A stretch of 64,000 nt of DNA from Serripes groenlandicus (lineage: Eukaryota; Mollusca; Bivalvia; Cardiida; Cardiidae), in assembly GCA_031761405.1 (NCBI GenBank), contig JASEVX010000001.1:198557110-198621109 (forward strand), written 5' to 3'. The notes below the pieces were generated by a model, which was not told the DNA's origin, searched no databases, and was given only the letters and a program-made list of their open reading frames with translations. Made by a program: the position numbers and the translations under genes. Below, in pieces: positions 21,246-33,066 of this stretch; position 1 is the first letter of the stretch; every line of letters begins with the position of its first letter.

Positions 21246-21550
21246 ATATTCCCCTACCTTTCTTATCAGGGCGACGTTCGGGTGTATTGATCACATTCAG
21301 TAATAGTTCTAGTTTAAGTTTGTAATGATGAAACTCGGTTTTGTCTCTCAAAAGGTCGGAGAACTCTTTCTCCGTAGAAGCATTGCGTTTTGACATTGAA
21401 CAATATCAACCGATTCATACCCAAAAGGAAATTTAAATTGAAGTGTTTCATAAATATCACATCAAAGTCAGCTAAATATATGTTTATCGAAAATGAACGT
21501 GTTTATTATTCATTATGCATTGGCTCTAATCAATGCGTTTTCTCTTTAAG

Positions 21551-21618
21551 ATTATTCCAGGCTACGGCGAGAGAGGACGGGGCTTCGTGAAGACTTATAG
21601 TAGGAACAGAAAACTTAG
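21551..21618 (+). pseudogene. Second-family exon, frameshifted copy
   Basis: 68 nt between CTCTTTAAG and GTAAAAC, aligning with the intact copy at 28272 (ATTATT..., CTACGGSG, GAACAGAAAACTTAG|GT). Its length is not a multiple of three and the family phase reaches a stop. The intron after it matches those after 24013 and 28364 (AACTGATTTGCATGAGTTAATTG...). Confidence 0.5.
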
Positions 21619-21949
21619 GTAAAACGAAACGTTTGAGAACAAATTTATGTTAATTATTTAACTGATTTGCATGAGTTAATTGTTTCCATATACACTTTAT
21701 AATTCAATGGATATTACGTTTTAAAGCATTTTATACATTTCATTCACAATTAGTAAAATTTAAACTGGAATTTGGAGAAGCTTCTAAACTGGAAACGTTT
21801 AGAAACGCTTAATGGGTTTGTGTAAGTTTTAAGATAACTGAAAACTAGGTTTTTCATCCGTGCGACAATCGTCCGTCGTCAACAATTTACTGGTGAACAT
21901 TTGTTTTCGGTGTGATCGACTTGGAAACTAGGCGAACATTTAAGATCAA

Positions 21950-22245
21950 TATTGTGAACATTCTAGAGTACGGACTGTTCACTCGCTTACGTTCAAACCC
22001 TGTCAAATGTTAGACACTGATATCCAGGCTAAATTTGAGTAGAGATTATGTGGGTCACACAATTGATCACCAAGTCAATCTTAATATATATATTCATGAC
22101 ACTCTAGTGTACGGACTTTTGACTTGATTATGTTCAAAACTCGTCATTTGTTAGACCTTGATATATAGGCTTAAGTAACAAAATTGATGACTAAGTCAAG
22201 CTTAATATATAGCTTATGGACACTCTATAGGGAGGATGCATTTCT
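21950..22245. repeat. Tandem repeat, about 120-bp units
   Basis: CACTCTAGTGTACGGACT, GTTCAAAAC(C/T)...GTCA, TGTTAGACCTTGATAT-AGGCT and ATTGATSACCAAGTCAAKCTTAATATATA recur about 120 bp apart. Related sequence is at 24460-24790 after the intact second-family exon, so it is part of the duplicated unit. Confidence 0.7.
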
Positions 22246-22387
22246 ATCTTAAGATATCTAGGACACTTTCGAATCCTGGTCATGTCGGATGTAGCAGATG
22301 TTACTATGTTAAATTAAGGGAAATTCGTTTGAACACTGTAAAGGGCGGCCTCATCGTTTTACCACACTGACACTTTTTATTTTCAAA

Positions 22388-22592
22388 ATGTCGAAACATG
22401 TCACAACGTTTGTAGACAAGCTATCTATCGAATATTGGTCATTTTTGGCGTTGGGTCAAATTGTCAGAACCATTTTTGGATACTCTAGATCCAGCATATT
22501 GAACTCGAGTATGTTGGTACAGTGTCAGAATATTCTTCTTGATGATTTAATTGAAAATATTCAGAATATCAGGTCAAGAATTATGTCATGGG
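22388..22592 (+). CDS. Possible first coding exon, 68 residues
   Basis: ATG with A at -3 (TCAAAATGT), open for 68 codons, then TGG G|GTAAAA, leaving phase 1 like all other exons in this locus. It reads MSKHVTTFVDKLSIEYWSFL and later SILNSSMLVQCQNILLDDLI, then ENIQNIRSRIMSWG: an alpha-helical, mildly hydrophobic N terminus, no signal peptide pattern. I recognise no domain. The reading frame itself stops three codons into the intron, so a 71-residue intronless protein is the alternative. Confidence 0.4.
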
Positions 22593-22959
22593 GTAAAAGT
22601 TGAATCAATATTTGTTGCATATTTTATTTCAGAATTTTGAAACCTTTTTTAGAGTTATTTGTTTTGATAATGATTATGCCTTATGTCTAATGAAAACCAA
22701 TGTCTTAATATTAAATGCAGGCGAACTTTTACATTGTTTTCTCTCATCTTCATGAATATTTATTAAACTGTATGCTTTAGAAATAGCTAGGGCATGTCTG
22801 CTATGATTTTGTAATCAATCAATATGGCTTGAAACAACTTAGAAGAGGATCACTTAAGTAAGATTTCTATTCAACTTTCTTAATATCAGACAAGCACTTA
22901 CATAAAAATAGAATTTTCAAATGTTGTCATTTTGCCCCTTTTCTGCTACCGTCTGACTG

Positions 22960-23105
22960 CAATGTTTCATTGAACTTGGTCTTGTGGTTTAGGAACCGAT
23001 GATGTTAAAAGTTAAAAATTAACGCTGGACGACAGACACCGGACGGATGGACGACGGACGACGGACAGAAACTGATCAGAATGGATCACATTGAGCCATC
23101 TAAAA
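22960..23105 (-). repeat. Bivalve dispersed repeat, inverted piece
   Basis: GGACGACAGACACCGGACGGATGGACGACGGACGACGGACAG...GATCAGAATGGATCACATTGAGCC followed by 11-12 A: the inverted form of the TTAGCTCA...GTCCGTCG repeat. It abuts a second-family exon remnant. Confidence 0.7.
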
Positions 23106-23125
23106 AAAAAAAACTTAATTTCTAC

Positions 23126-23176
23126 CATTGAATACAAAACGTGGAGAAGCTGGAAGAGGAAACAAATAGAGCTTAG
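23126..23176 (+). pseudogene. Second-family exon remnant
   Basis: GAATACAAAACGTGGAGAAGCTGGAAGAGGAAACAAATAGAGCTTAG|GTCG aligns with the 3' half of the exon at 23933 (AACAAAACATGGTAGAACTGGCAAAATTTACACAGCCATCTTAG|GTAA). Its 5' half is replaced by the inverted dispersed repeat. Confidence 0.45.
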
Positions 23177-23361
23177 GTCGTACGCAAGTTTGACATTGTA
23201 AACCAAACTGTAACAATGATAACTTGAAATGGAATTGAGGACTTTGACTTGCGGTTTGTTATTAGTCTTAATATGTTTGAAAGAAAAGTTGCTGTCAGCC
23301 AAATCACCTGATTCCTATGGATTTACACATACATGGATAATCCGTGCATTTGTTCCGCTAG

Positions 23362-23718
23362 GTGCTAAAGTTGCGATAGGTTTGGAATAAATTTAATAAA
23401 TAAACGTTTTAAGCTCAAGCTGAGCCCTTTGTCCCTCGTCCGTCCGTCAGTTGTATCCACAAAAGATACTTCAGTGTTCTTTATTCTCTTTTTAAAACAA
23501 TGGATGTATCGCCTAAGTGTTCAAAGTAAGGGTTTTCAATCGTCACTAGTTATTTCACAAATCGATTTTTTTTGCAACAAAAGGTGTTTTTACAATCTAT
23601 ATATGCCAAGGCTTTCTTTATATCATCATCAAACTTCCGAGTTTGTCTCGGTCATATCTAGGCAAATGTCGATTAAAGGTCGTGTTGGTTTAAAAACAAA
23701 GTCACTAGATAGAATTAG
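23362..23718 (+). pseudogene. Second-family exon split by repeat insertion
   Basis: The acceptor block (CCTATGGATTTACACATACATGGATAATCCGTGCATTTGTTCCGCTAG) matches that of the exon at 23933. The exon begins GTGCTAAAGTTG and reaches TAA after nine codons; a piece of the GTCCGTCG repeat follows (about 23404-23660); a donor-like AGAATTAG|GTAAAC at 23718 matches the family's 3' end. Confidence 0.45.
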
Positions 23719-23932
23719 GTAAACTCTTATACAAGGCGGACTTCCAATTTAAACATGCCCACTTATAGTATTATGCTTTGTGCATAATATATTTTAAATT
23801 ATTCCTATTGTTTTAAGAATATTGGTGCTAAATATCAAAATGTGTTTTCAAATAAGGTTAGCCCCTGAATACATTTACCTGATTCCTAAATATCTACACA
23901 TGTATGACTAATCCATGCATTCCTTCTCCTAG

Positions 23933-24013
23933 GTGTTGGATCTCCACCAAACATGCTGATAGATGAACCAACAAAACATGGTAGAACTGGCAAAATTTAC
24001 ACAGCCATCTTAG
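23933..24013 (+). CDS. Second-family exon, intact copy
   Basis: 81 nt from TTCTCCTAG to GTAATA, phase 1-1, reading VGSPPNMLIDEPTKHGRTGK and IYTAIL. Upstream intron (ATGTATGACTAATCCATGCATTC) and downstream intron (CAACTGATTTGAATAC...) are shared with the copies at 23362 and 28272. Basic/proline-containing, no known domain; likely linker. Confidence 0.45.
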
Positions 24014-25228
24014 GTAATAGGCGACTTTATAGAAAGTAAATGTATAATAATCATTCAACTGATTTGAATACATGTATTGGTTCCATAAACATCTTATAGT
24101 TCAATGTGTAAAGAGATGACATATATTTCATACACAGCTAGTATAATTAAATCTTAAATCTAGAAACATTTTAACGGGAAACGTTATAACATGCCATTCT
24201 GTATTTAAGTCAATTAATTTAATGGACTCTGTTCCTTCAACGGGTATACAATGTTCATGGTTTAAGTTGTTCCACCTAAGGGATCGAAAGTATGGCTCTC
24301 CGGCAGGCCCTAAACTGTCCAGGAGTCGTGCATTCGTGTATTGGTTGACACTGTAGAAGTCACATTGTTCACTTATCGTCGTCAAACATTTACACTGTTT
24401 TCGTCTTGGTGATATTTATTCCAAGTATATAGGCAATATCGGCACTTTATTGTGGTAAATGAAAATTGTGTGGACACTCAAAAAGCCGGATCTTTAGTTT
24501 AAATATATTTATTTTCTGTCCAAAGGTTTTGTTCTTGTTGATATCTAGGCTAAGATCGAATATGGGTCATATTTTTTAAGCTTCTTAATAAACCTTACAT
24601 ACTAAGCCGTCATTTGAGAACTTGTGAAAACTCTAAAAGACAGACATTGACTTGTATATGTTTAAACGTAGGCGAAATTTTACTCTTGATGTTATCTAGG
24701 CTAAGTTCGAATATTGTTTATATCGGTCTCATATTTGGTCACGATATCAAGGTTAAGACATATATGGTAGGTACTCTCGAGTCCATATTTTTAACTTATG
24801 CATGGCGAATATGTTTCAAAATGGTTTTCTTGAGAAACGAATTTATTAATGAGTGAATGGACCATTGAATGAATGACAAGACATTGTAATTTAAGATAGT
24901 AAAACAAAACTGCTCTGCATAGAAACAAATGGATACAGTAAAAGCTACATGATGTAGATTATTGCTGTGCACATTTTTCGAAGTCATCATAATAAGCCAA
25001 CACTCCTTTTAATTATTTTCCAGAAAATTTAATCGGTCATATATTACTTCGCTACCAGTTGGTTGTATATTATCAGACAATAAGGCTCTAAAAAGAAATG
25101 AGTAAAACAACACTTCGATATATATCATATGCTCACTTTAGGACGCTACATCTTGCATTTTCACTGTAAAATGTAGTTTATTTGTTATGATATTGATACC
25201 AAAGAACGAGCAATTAAGCAAAACGATG

Positions 25229-25865
25229 TTTTTATTGCATACTTTCATATTGTCCCGTTCACTTTGCATTGAAGAAAGTGATCATGATTTTTCGATCATG
25301 ACCGCTGTCAAGGAGTGATCATGATCGTAGATAAGGACGTGCGAAAATTCTGCATAATTAACATGCTAGGGACTACTTTTGTTATGTAAACAAACATAGC
25401 TTACCTAAATATCATTGGTAAACCTCACGGGACTTTGTAATGTTAAATTCGCATATATTGATCATGGACAATTTCTTACTGTCTCATGCTAACAGTACGT
25501 TTTTGACATGTAAACAGTCTAAAATGCGCGTCTAAAATGTTGGTTATGCACGTGCATGACGTCATTTAAGAAATTACGTCACCGTTATAATTCAAACGGC
25601 ATTTGCACAAAAATTACTAATTATGTAAACAAACAGTTTGTTTCTAATTCGGAAGCAGATTTATCAATTCTAGATAATAAAAAAAAAAATCCACAACGTG
25701 AAGCAAATAGTTTACAATATGAAAGTATGCAATAAAAAGGTTATTGACCCTATACTGTGAAATCATCGTTGGACCTGGTTCTTTGGCGAACGTAGCCTCG
25801 CAAGCTCGGGAACGTCAACCAAAGAACTCGGTCCAACGATGATTTCACAGTAAAGGGTCAATAAC
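25229..25865. mobile_element. Inverted-repeat element with 127-bp foldback end
   Basis: TTTTTATTGCATACTTTCAT... (25229-25253) is a perfect 25-bp inverted match to 25714-25738. Right beside it 25739-25865 folds back on itself: GGTTATTGACCCTATACTGTGAAATC...CCAAAGAAC, with a loop of about 30 nt. The left flank has CCAAAGAACG...ACGATG just before 25229, a shortened version of the foldback arm, so the left end seems to have lost about 30 bp. Non-coding; inner TGATCATGATC palindromes and TGACGTCA. Confidence 0.75.
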
Positions 25866-28190
25866 CTATAATATCCATAGTTCGTATCAACACGTCATAT
25901 GATAACCTGTCACCGTTTTCCTTTATTTATCTATATGTGTCTATTTGGTTATAATAAATTGACCTTTTTGTTTTCAAATGGACTGACAGATATGAATTGT
26001 AAGTTGTAATTACCTCTACGGAAATAAATTACATCTTGAGATTGCAAGACTATTATATATTGAAACACATAATAGTATTGTCTTTATTTATATTGACATT
26101 GTTGTTGTCAAGTACTTATTCAAGTATGAAGCCAATGTGCGACAGTTCAAATTAAATGGAGACTACATATAGGTATCATGAAAACCATTATAAAAGTAGT
26201 TGTCCGTGCATGCGAACCAGAAGGGTCGTTGTCCTGTTGGTCTTTACATATTTACGAAGCTAAATCAATGTGAACGTACACAGCAAGTCAAAAACGAAGT
26301 TAACAGATGAGATAATGTAACAGCTCTGTTCTGGCTAAACTGCTCCTTTTCCCAAATTATTCCTAATTCAATTATCAAACATAATCAACTCAAAACAGTC
26401 TCAGGTTGCATGCTAAACTCGTAACATTGCTTGAGTAGTTCAGCTCCTTTTCCAGCAATATTTGTGATCTAGAATATAAATACATGTTTTGCAAGCAAAA
26501 CAACACTTTAATTGCAAAGTTGTATACATAAGAGAAAACAGACATTATAACAAAAGGTGTATATACCTGAAACAGAAAGAAGCAATGCCTTAATACTATT
26601 CCGATCTCTGTGACCAACGGTCATAGAAAGTATCATTACCTGATGCACTATATAAATGTTAATTAACCATGTTTGACTATTTCTAATGAAATTAGGAATA
26701 TTGCAATGTTTTGAACTGTTGATCGGTCAACAGTATGAACTGTTGCCCGCGCGTGCCTTTACGTCATTGGTTAGGTCATTTGTAATGTTTGTATTATTTT
26801 GTGTAAACAAATTGAATAACATTTGCTTAAAGTAAATAATTTGTCTTTTTTCCTTTTTAAACAATGAAATTAAATAAGGTAATAAAACAGTTATCTAATG
26901 GGTATTTGTGTAACTGTCAAAACTGTAGTCCAGAGCTGGAGGGAAGACTTTTGCACTGTTGTCCCGAGACCGATATAATTAGTCGCCGGGCAGAAGCCCG
27001 CGACTTCTATTTTTAATAGCTTTTCGGAAATCACATGGGAGGGCGGCTTATTATTAGAAAGAAACAAATCTAGATGATTTGAACATATTACAATTGTGGT
27101 TGTTTACGAACACTTATAAATGACACATCTAAAATGAAATAAATATTCCGATTTTTTAATGTTTGCATTTTTTTTTATTTTACTCGCATTTAAGTTTTTT
27201 GTCTTATTTACGAAGACAAAAGTGGTCCCTTCAAGACGTGAACCAACACCCCCTAATGCAGACTCTTATGTGTCACCATTGAGGTCAATTTCGGATTCTC
27301 CTTTTAATAGCAATTTTAACTTACTAAATGTTGTTTTCATGTTCAAAGAGATGTCTTGATTTGTGTAGAATTCATTTAATAATGTTAATCCATGAATATC
27401 TAAAGTAGGAACTGTTTCTTAGCTAAATATAGACCCTATTCTGTTGTGTAGTTTCGTGACCTTTAACATCGATTTTCGCGCATGCGCATTTCGATATGAA
27501 AAAGCGAGTGATATTATTTTATTTTAGACAAGTACAAGACGAATGTTTGACGCAAAGCGTCAAAGAGAAGCCGCAATATTTCGTTGTACATGTAGAAATA
27601 AGAAAAAAAGAACATTTTTTAAATCCACAAACAATAGAACAATTTAAACTGTAGACGGTAATGCTGATATATTTCTCCTTTTGAAGACTTTTGTTTTTCT
27701 TCAAATTACCTCCCTTTAAAGCAATACCAGGATATTTACCTCGTGATTCGAATAAGATTGACAAACATTGAAATTATATGAATGAATACTATTATTTAAA
27801 TAAGTAACAACAGCAAAATTAAATTTAAGCCAGATAAATGTGTACACATTTCGTTAATTTTCTATAGATACCCTAATGTATAGGTATGCATATAAAATTT
27901 ATAAGCAAATGTTTTCATTTAAACGTTCCTAATGTTTGAATAGACTAAGGAAAGTCAAGAATACATAAATAAATCAATGCAGTCTTTTCCGGCGACATTG
28001 ATGCCTTGCATCAACTTTCTCTTGTAGTGTCTATGTTTAAACAATGTCAGGTATATATCGGGCAGTTTCTTTCAGCTGTCAATTTCAATGTTAGAGTATA
28101 GATTATGCACTTCCTGTCAAGTCACGACCAAACTGTAAGTTACACGAAAGAGCTTTTTGTCTATCCCTCTTTAGTATATACCCAACAGGA
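25866..28190. other. AT-rich stretch, no confident gene
   Basis: I found no splice-joined frame or named repeat. A 66-residue plus-strand frame at 27159-27356 (hydrophobic start, then VVPSRREPTPPNADSYVSP) has no support beyond openness. CGCATGCGCA occurs near 27479. Confidence 0.4.
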
Positions 28191-28271
28191 AAGTCGAGTT
28201 TAAAAAGAAACATTTAACATTTCAAGAGATGAACACATGTATGATTAATCAATGCATTTTGTACTTGCTAG

Positions 28272-28364
28272 ATTATTTGAAAGGACTACGGGGTAGGGAA
28301 CGTATTGTTTGTACGAGAAATCTGATCGCAAACGAACCACCACTCATAGTCAGAAGAAGCTTAG
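28272..28364 (+). CDS. Second-family exon, intact longer copy
   Basis: 93 nt from TACTTGCTAG to GTAATA, phase 1-1, reading YLKGLRGRERIVCTRNLIAN and EPPLIVRRSL. Acceptor region ATGTATGATTAATCAATGCATT and donor-side AATACGAAACATTGGAGAACA match sister copies at 23933 and 21618. Very basic; could carry a nuclear localisation-like stretch, but nothing definite. Confidence 0.45.
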
Positions 28365-28537
28365 GTAATACGAAACATTGGAGAACAGATTTTCGTCAAT
28401 TTTTAAACTAATTTGAATGAGTAAATTATTTTCATGTACATGGTTTAGGTTAATGTTGTTTATGTTTAAAGGAAAATTTGTACAATTTAAACACAAATAG
28501 TAGGTTTACAACCATTTAATTACGCTCTGCATATAGT

Positions 28538-28903
28538 GTGTCAAAAGTATGGGCCCGAACCCAAAGTAACCGTGATAGAATGTGTCCGCTCTGTAATCAA
28601 GTCACTCAGTACTATTATGTAAGTCATTACGTAGCATCCTTTCATGCCACATACTCCTTACGTATTACATTCCATGAGTCAGTCAAGCAACTCAACGGCT
28701 ACTCATTATATAACGAGCTCGTCAGCGACATCGATGATGAGTCTGTCTTGAGAAAGGTACTTGGAATGTACCCTAACATATATATTGATCGTATCCAAGA
28801 TTTTTACAGGTTATACCACTCATATGTCGCAGCTGTTTGCAGGCATGTTTGCCTATTTGACAGAAATACAATACCAATTACTATAAATAAGAGAGGTATT
28901 TGA
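28538..28903 (+). pseudogene. LINE C-terminal fragment (CxxC...H...) likely
   Basis: An open frame of 121 codons from GTG, no ATG at its start. MCPLCNQVTQYYYVSHYVAS followed by FHATYSLRITFHESVKQLNG resembles the zinc-knuckle C terminus after RT in LINEs (CPLC....HF...C....R). The C of the last position is F here. No RT part is found beside it, so it is a truncated copy or an orphan. A cellular gene is possible but less likely. Confidence 0.4.
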
Positions 28904-29277
28904 TCGGATACCTATATCATATCCGATCAAATAGTATCACTTATATTCAAGAAGTCCGACACAAACTATAATCTAGTAAAACAGGGCTCAATGTATACAT
29001 TTTGAATTAAATAAATATGCCATGTGTTAATTCGTGAATGAGTGAATGGATGTTTGGGCATATGAGGGTGTGAGTGAAAGGAGAATGATACCATGTCAGC
29101 TTGGATGAAAACAATATGTCTCTCCATTGATTTGTTGAATTAGTATATTCAAAACTTGTATTTATTCGTATGTAAAGAAATCTCCAAATATATGGGGGAA
29201 ATAAAGGAAACAAAGAAACAAACAATAAGATAAGATAATGAATATCCACAAACTATATTAATTGAGTAAGAATTGGT

Positions 29278-29408
29278 GGCGTGCCCTTGGGTAAGGCACG
29301 TTTTCTAGCCTATTATTGTTTTGTTTACCCAGGGATCATGAATAAGTGGAATGTCGCCATGTTATGACTGGAATAATGTTGAAAACGGCGTAAAACTCTA
29401 ATAAATTG
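29278..29408 (+). mobile_element. SINE 3' part, plus strand
   Basis: GCGTGCCCTTGGGTAAGGCACGTTTTCTAGCC...TACCCAGGGATCATGAATAAGTGGAATGTCGCC then TTATGACTGGAATAATGTTGAAAACGGCGTAAAACTC. The conserved central domain and tail of a tRNA-SINE. Confidence 0.7.
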
Positions 29409-29413
29409 AAGAA

Positions 29414-29458
29414 TAAACAAAATATAGAGAAGCTGGCGAAAGTGACACAGAAATATTA
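29414..29458 (+). pseudogene. Second-family exon remnant with lost donor
   Basis: AAACAAAATATAGAGAAGCTGGCGAAAGTGACACAGAAATATTA aligns with 23970-24012; the donor GGTAATA has become AGCAATA. The intron after it still matches (AACTGATTTGGGTAAATGTATTGTTTTCATGAACATC). Its 5' side is a SINE. Confidence 0.45.
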
Positions 29459-29699
29459 AGCAATACACATCTTCAGAAATCAAATTTATAATAATTGATT
29501 AACTGATTTGGGTAAATGTATTGTTTTCATGAACATCTTTTGTATACGAACAGTTTACACTATTTACTAAATGATTGCAATGTGTTGAATGCTTATTGAT
29601 TTGAACACATGAATTGTGTACTAAAGACAAACTTAAGTCAGCTGCTTCACAATGAAGATTTGCGTTTAAAAGGTTTGGGAAATATACAAATCATGAAAG

Positions 29700-31440
29700 G
29701 AAATATTAAAGGTATAGAACCATCAGGTTACCATTTATCCTAGACAATTGGTCTTCCGTCCGCCGAAACAATTACAGACGAAAATACTGAATCCACTGAT
29801 TCCTAGTGAAGCAAAAATCTAACTATTTCAAAAATCATTATTATCTCTAGCACTGCGAACCTTTAGGTGTAGATTTTTCAGAAAGCCATGCAACGCCGAC
29901 AAAGCAGAGTAGAATATGTGACCTTTTTTGTCTTATATGATTCATACGCAGTGCCAGCATCACATGGTTTCTTAAAATATAAGATATGGGCTTAATTATT
30001 ATTTATCATTTTGTTATGTTAGTGGTTAGGTCTTATGAAACAGGAAAACCAACCTTTGGGACTTGGGGACAAGCAATGCACCACTCCGTCTTTCCAAGTG
30101 TTGCTATTTAATTATCTCAAAGCCTTATTTATACCACTTTACGCGACTAAAAATTCCATTTACGTTCACCGTAAAGCAACACAGTTAAAAACATATTTGC
30201 GAACAAGGCAGACTTATATCAAATTTGACATCAGTGTAGTCTAATTTCGGTCACTAATATTTGATATCTGTCTAAAAAAAAGAAACCACTGACTACGACT
30301 TAAATGCGTAGCAACTTGCTTATAACCTATGGACATAAACTCAATAGGTTAAGGGTTAAGGTGTCTCTAATTGTTTACTAAACCTATTTTGAATTGAATG
30401 CAAATTAATGACTTTAACCCTGATTAAACATTTTGGTATTGCTTTGTTCACAATTTGATAAAGTATATAGTTTATATATATAATGTGTTATATCGACTTT
30501 ATGCTTTAAACTCATTCATGACTGTGTTAAATAATTATTAACGTTTATTATGTAACCAGAAACTATGTAAAGTTTACGTTACGAAATAAAGAATGTATAT
30601 ATCTATAAAACGTTCTAGAATGACAGATTGACGAACAGGACAGATTCAGTTTATGTTGTGCGAATGAAATTACGGACTAAACTAATTATTTCAGCGGATC
30701 TTGTTTGACCGTCTTCGAAACAATATTGATCAGGTCCCCTTTGACTAAATGTTAAGTCTCTTGATGTAAACAAACAAATTATACGTGCTTGTTTGTAAAG
30801 TCAATGTTTCTTTTTATTATGTTGCGATATGTGTTTGTTTTAACTCAATAATTGTATATATTCTTTTATTTTGTTGTTGAAATCTATAGATTTGTAAATC
30901 AAACATAATCTAACACATGAGTTATGCTTATGAGGAAACACAACTTGGAGATGTGTCAATTATTGTGGACCCTCTACAGGCCCCATTCTTTACTCTATAT
31001 CAATTAATATTTTTCAGAATATCTGTCTTTAAGTTCGAGTATAGAATATGTTGGGTCTTTGGCTATTGTATTATAAATTACTTCTTTAAGAATATTTATT
31101 ATGAACACGATATCATATTGAGCTGTACTCCTCTAGTGAGGATTTTACTGCGACCAAGTAGCTGGTATACTAACAGGGTTCGCTTCATTTTGCACTTATG
31201 CAACAAAATAAATGCATTTTCAAATACTACTTAAGAAGAGTTAAGTAGTGTTTGGTGCTTGAAAAACGTGTCCTATTAGTTTCTAAGTCGTCGATGCATA
31301 GGAAATATAATCGATTTCATCGGTCAGGTTTTATCACTATATACATAAACACAAATTTTACCTTTTTGTTCAACTCATCTTTATTAGCAATCAGCACACA
31401 AATATGCTTTGGCCATTTTAAACAAATTAAGTGAAATATG
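29700..31440. other. No confident gene; weak exon-like frames
   Basis: 29740-29960 resembles a degraded dispersed repeat (CCGTCCGCCGAAACAATTACAGACG). At 31019 an acceptor-like TTTTTCAG is followed in phase 1 by YLSLSSSIEYVGSLAIVL and stop, a possible short terminal exon that I cannot confirm. The 105-residue frame at 30917-31234 is hydrophobic and AT-driven. Confidence 0.35.
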
Positions 31441-31559
31441 GCAAACACATAACAACATGCATACATCTACAATTTAAAATAGTAGTCAATACATAAAATA
31501 CACATGTAATATCTAGATAAGGGTTTGACAGCACAACGTAGACTTACTGTTTAAATAAG

Positions 31560-32480
31560 TTTTACATCCAAATACATACAACTTTCAACTTTTTCAATTT
31601 TAAAATTATCCATGAACCACTCTAAATTGTGTTTTTGCCTTCTTTTTTTCAAATGCACAAACATTCGTCTTATTCACATTTATTGTCAGATTCCATCTTG
31701 TTGAAAACATATATATCTAATTGCGCTTGTAAGCTTTTTCTGTCTATTGTAAAAACGGCAATATCATCAGCATAAACAATAGATTTACCGAGAGCTGATT
31801 TTAATCATACTCGCGTATATCGTTTACGAATAGTATATGTAGCAGAGGCAAGTTTGGTTCCCATCGTTTCAATTCAAGTGCCATTTCATAAATGACGGAC
31901 AGTTCATGAGTAGGGCAATGTTAACACATGACGAAAACTCGTTCGTTTAATGATTTAACAATGTTCAAGAATTTAAACCTTACATCAATATTGCCAAGAT
32001 TTTTCATTTTTACACCATTATGTTTAGCCTATTGTGAGAATAATTTAGCCATATAATGTATTAGCGTTATACCTCAAATATTTCCAGGATAAGTAGGATA
32101 GCCTGTTTTAATAAATTAACACTATTTTACCTCTAGTCCAAAATTCTGGATAAACTCCACTTTCAATTTTGTTTAGACATTTTAACTTAAAATAGTCAGA
32201 TCAAACTTTAAGCATCTACCAAAACAAAAACAGGTTCTACATTATCAATACCAAAGCTTTCGTTTCGTTTTAATATTGGGACACTTTAAATCATTTTATG
32301 TTCATCAAAAAGTGTATCTCCTTCCTCTATATTGATATTATAAACATTATCCTCAGACTCAAAATGTATTATCTGGTTCGCAGATAAATTGGAAAAATCA
32401 TGTTCATTAATGAATTTCAAAAAATGCTAGAATTCATTCGACTCATATGTCTTATTTTTGATTTCTCACTTAATCAAGAT
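31560..32480 (-). pseudogene. Second LINE: decayed reverse transcriptase
   Basis: Read on the minus strand: HDFSNLSANQIIHFE and NVYNINIEEGDTLFDEHKMI (pre-RT linker), KIESGVYPEFWTRGKIVLI (the SG.YPE.W..G.I block), then IVYADDIAVFTIDRKSLQA, the catalytic YADD, and INVN-KTNVCAFEKKKAKTQF in a shifted frame. Many stops and shifts. Differs from the LINE at 11.9-15.8 kb, so a second family. Confidence 0.75.
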
Positions 32481-32484
32481 TCAA

Positions 32485-32800
32485 GATTCAAATATTTTAA
32501 TATTTAGGCCACCGGCCCATAATATAAACAGTACATATATAGTATTCCCCTACAAAATACAATTATTTGTATATACCTCTAGAAGTAATGTTACAAAATA
32601 TATACCATAGAGAGGAAAGATTGTAATGAACAGGCTTAATGATGCTACTTTCATTTATAGTGCATACACAATGTTATTTTGTTTGGATGTTTTCAAAGTT
32701 AATAATTTCAAATATATAGGCCATTGGCCGCTGATATGGACAATACAAGTATAGGTTTACCCCAAGCAAAATACAAAAAGTTGTAGATTACTTTCCTGTA
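32485..32800. repeat. Repeated GGCCAYYGGCC block
   Basis: TTTAGGCCACCGGCCCATAATATAAACAGTACATATATAGTATTCCCCTACAAAATACAA at 32502 and a relative at 32714 (TATAGGCCATTGGCCGCTGATATGGACAATACAAGTATAGGTTTACCCC...AAAATACAA). Likely LINE 3' UTR pieces, two copies about 210 bp apart. Confidence 0.6.
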
Positions 32801-33066
32801 GTTGTTACTTATCATAAATATACAATGAATATCAACTAGTGTAGATAAAAATCAGAATATACGGATACTAAATGCTAAGGTTAGACTTATTAGTTAGTTA
32901 TTTCTTATCAACAATATTTTGTGCACTTATTTATATATATTGAATAAATTTAATCTTTCGCATCATGACAAGAATCTAATGGATAAGTTGGCTGTTTCAA
33001 TATTTCACGTATATAAGTTGCCCTGATGTTAAACTTCAACTCTATTTCTTTGATTCTTTAACACAG

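Noticed and set aside
24998..25095. Phase-1 frame after ATTATTTTCCAG reading NLIGHILLRYQLVVYYQTIR and stop
   Set aside because: Good acceptor and compatible phase, but 19 codons with no further support; could be a terminal exon if transcripts show it.
27159..27359. Frame with hydrophobic start and proline-rich tail
   Set aside because: Hydrophobicity comes from T-runs; no splice partner or promoter evidence.
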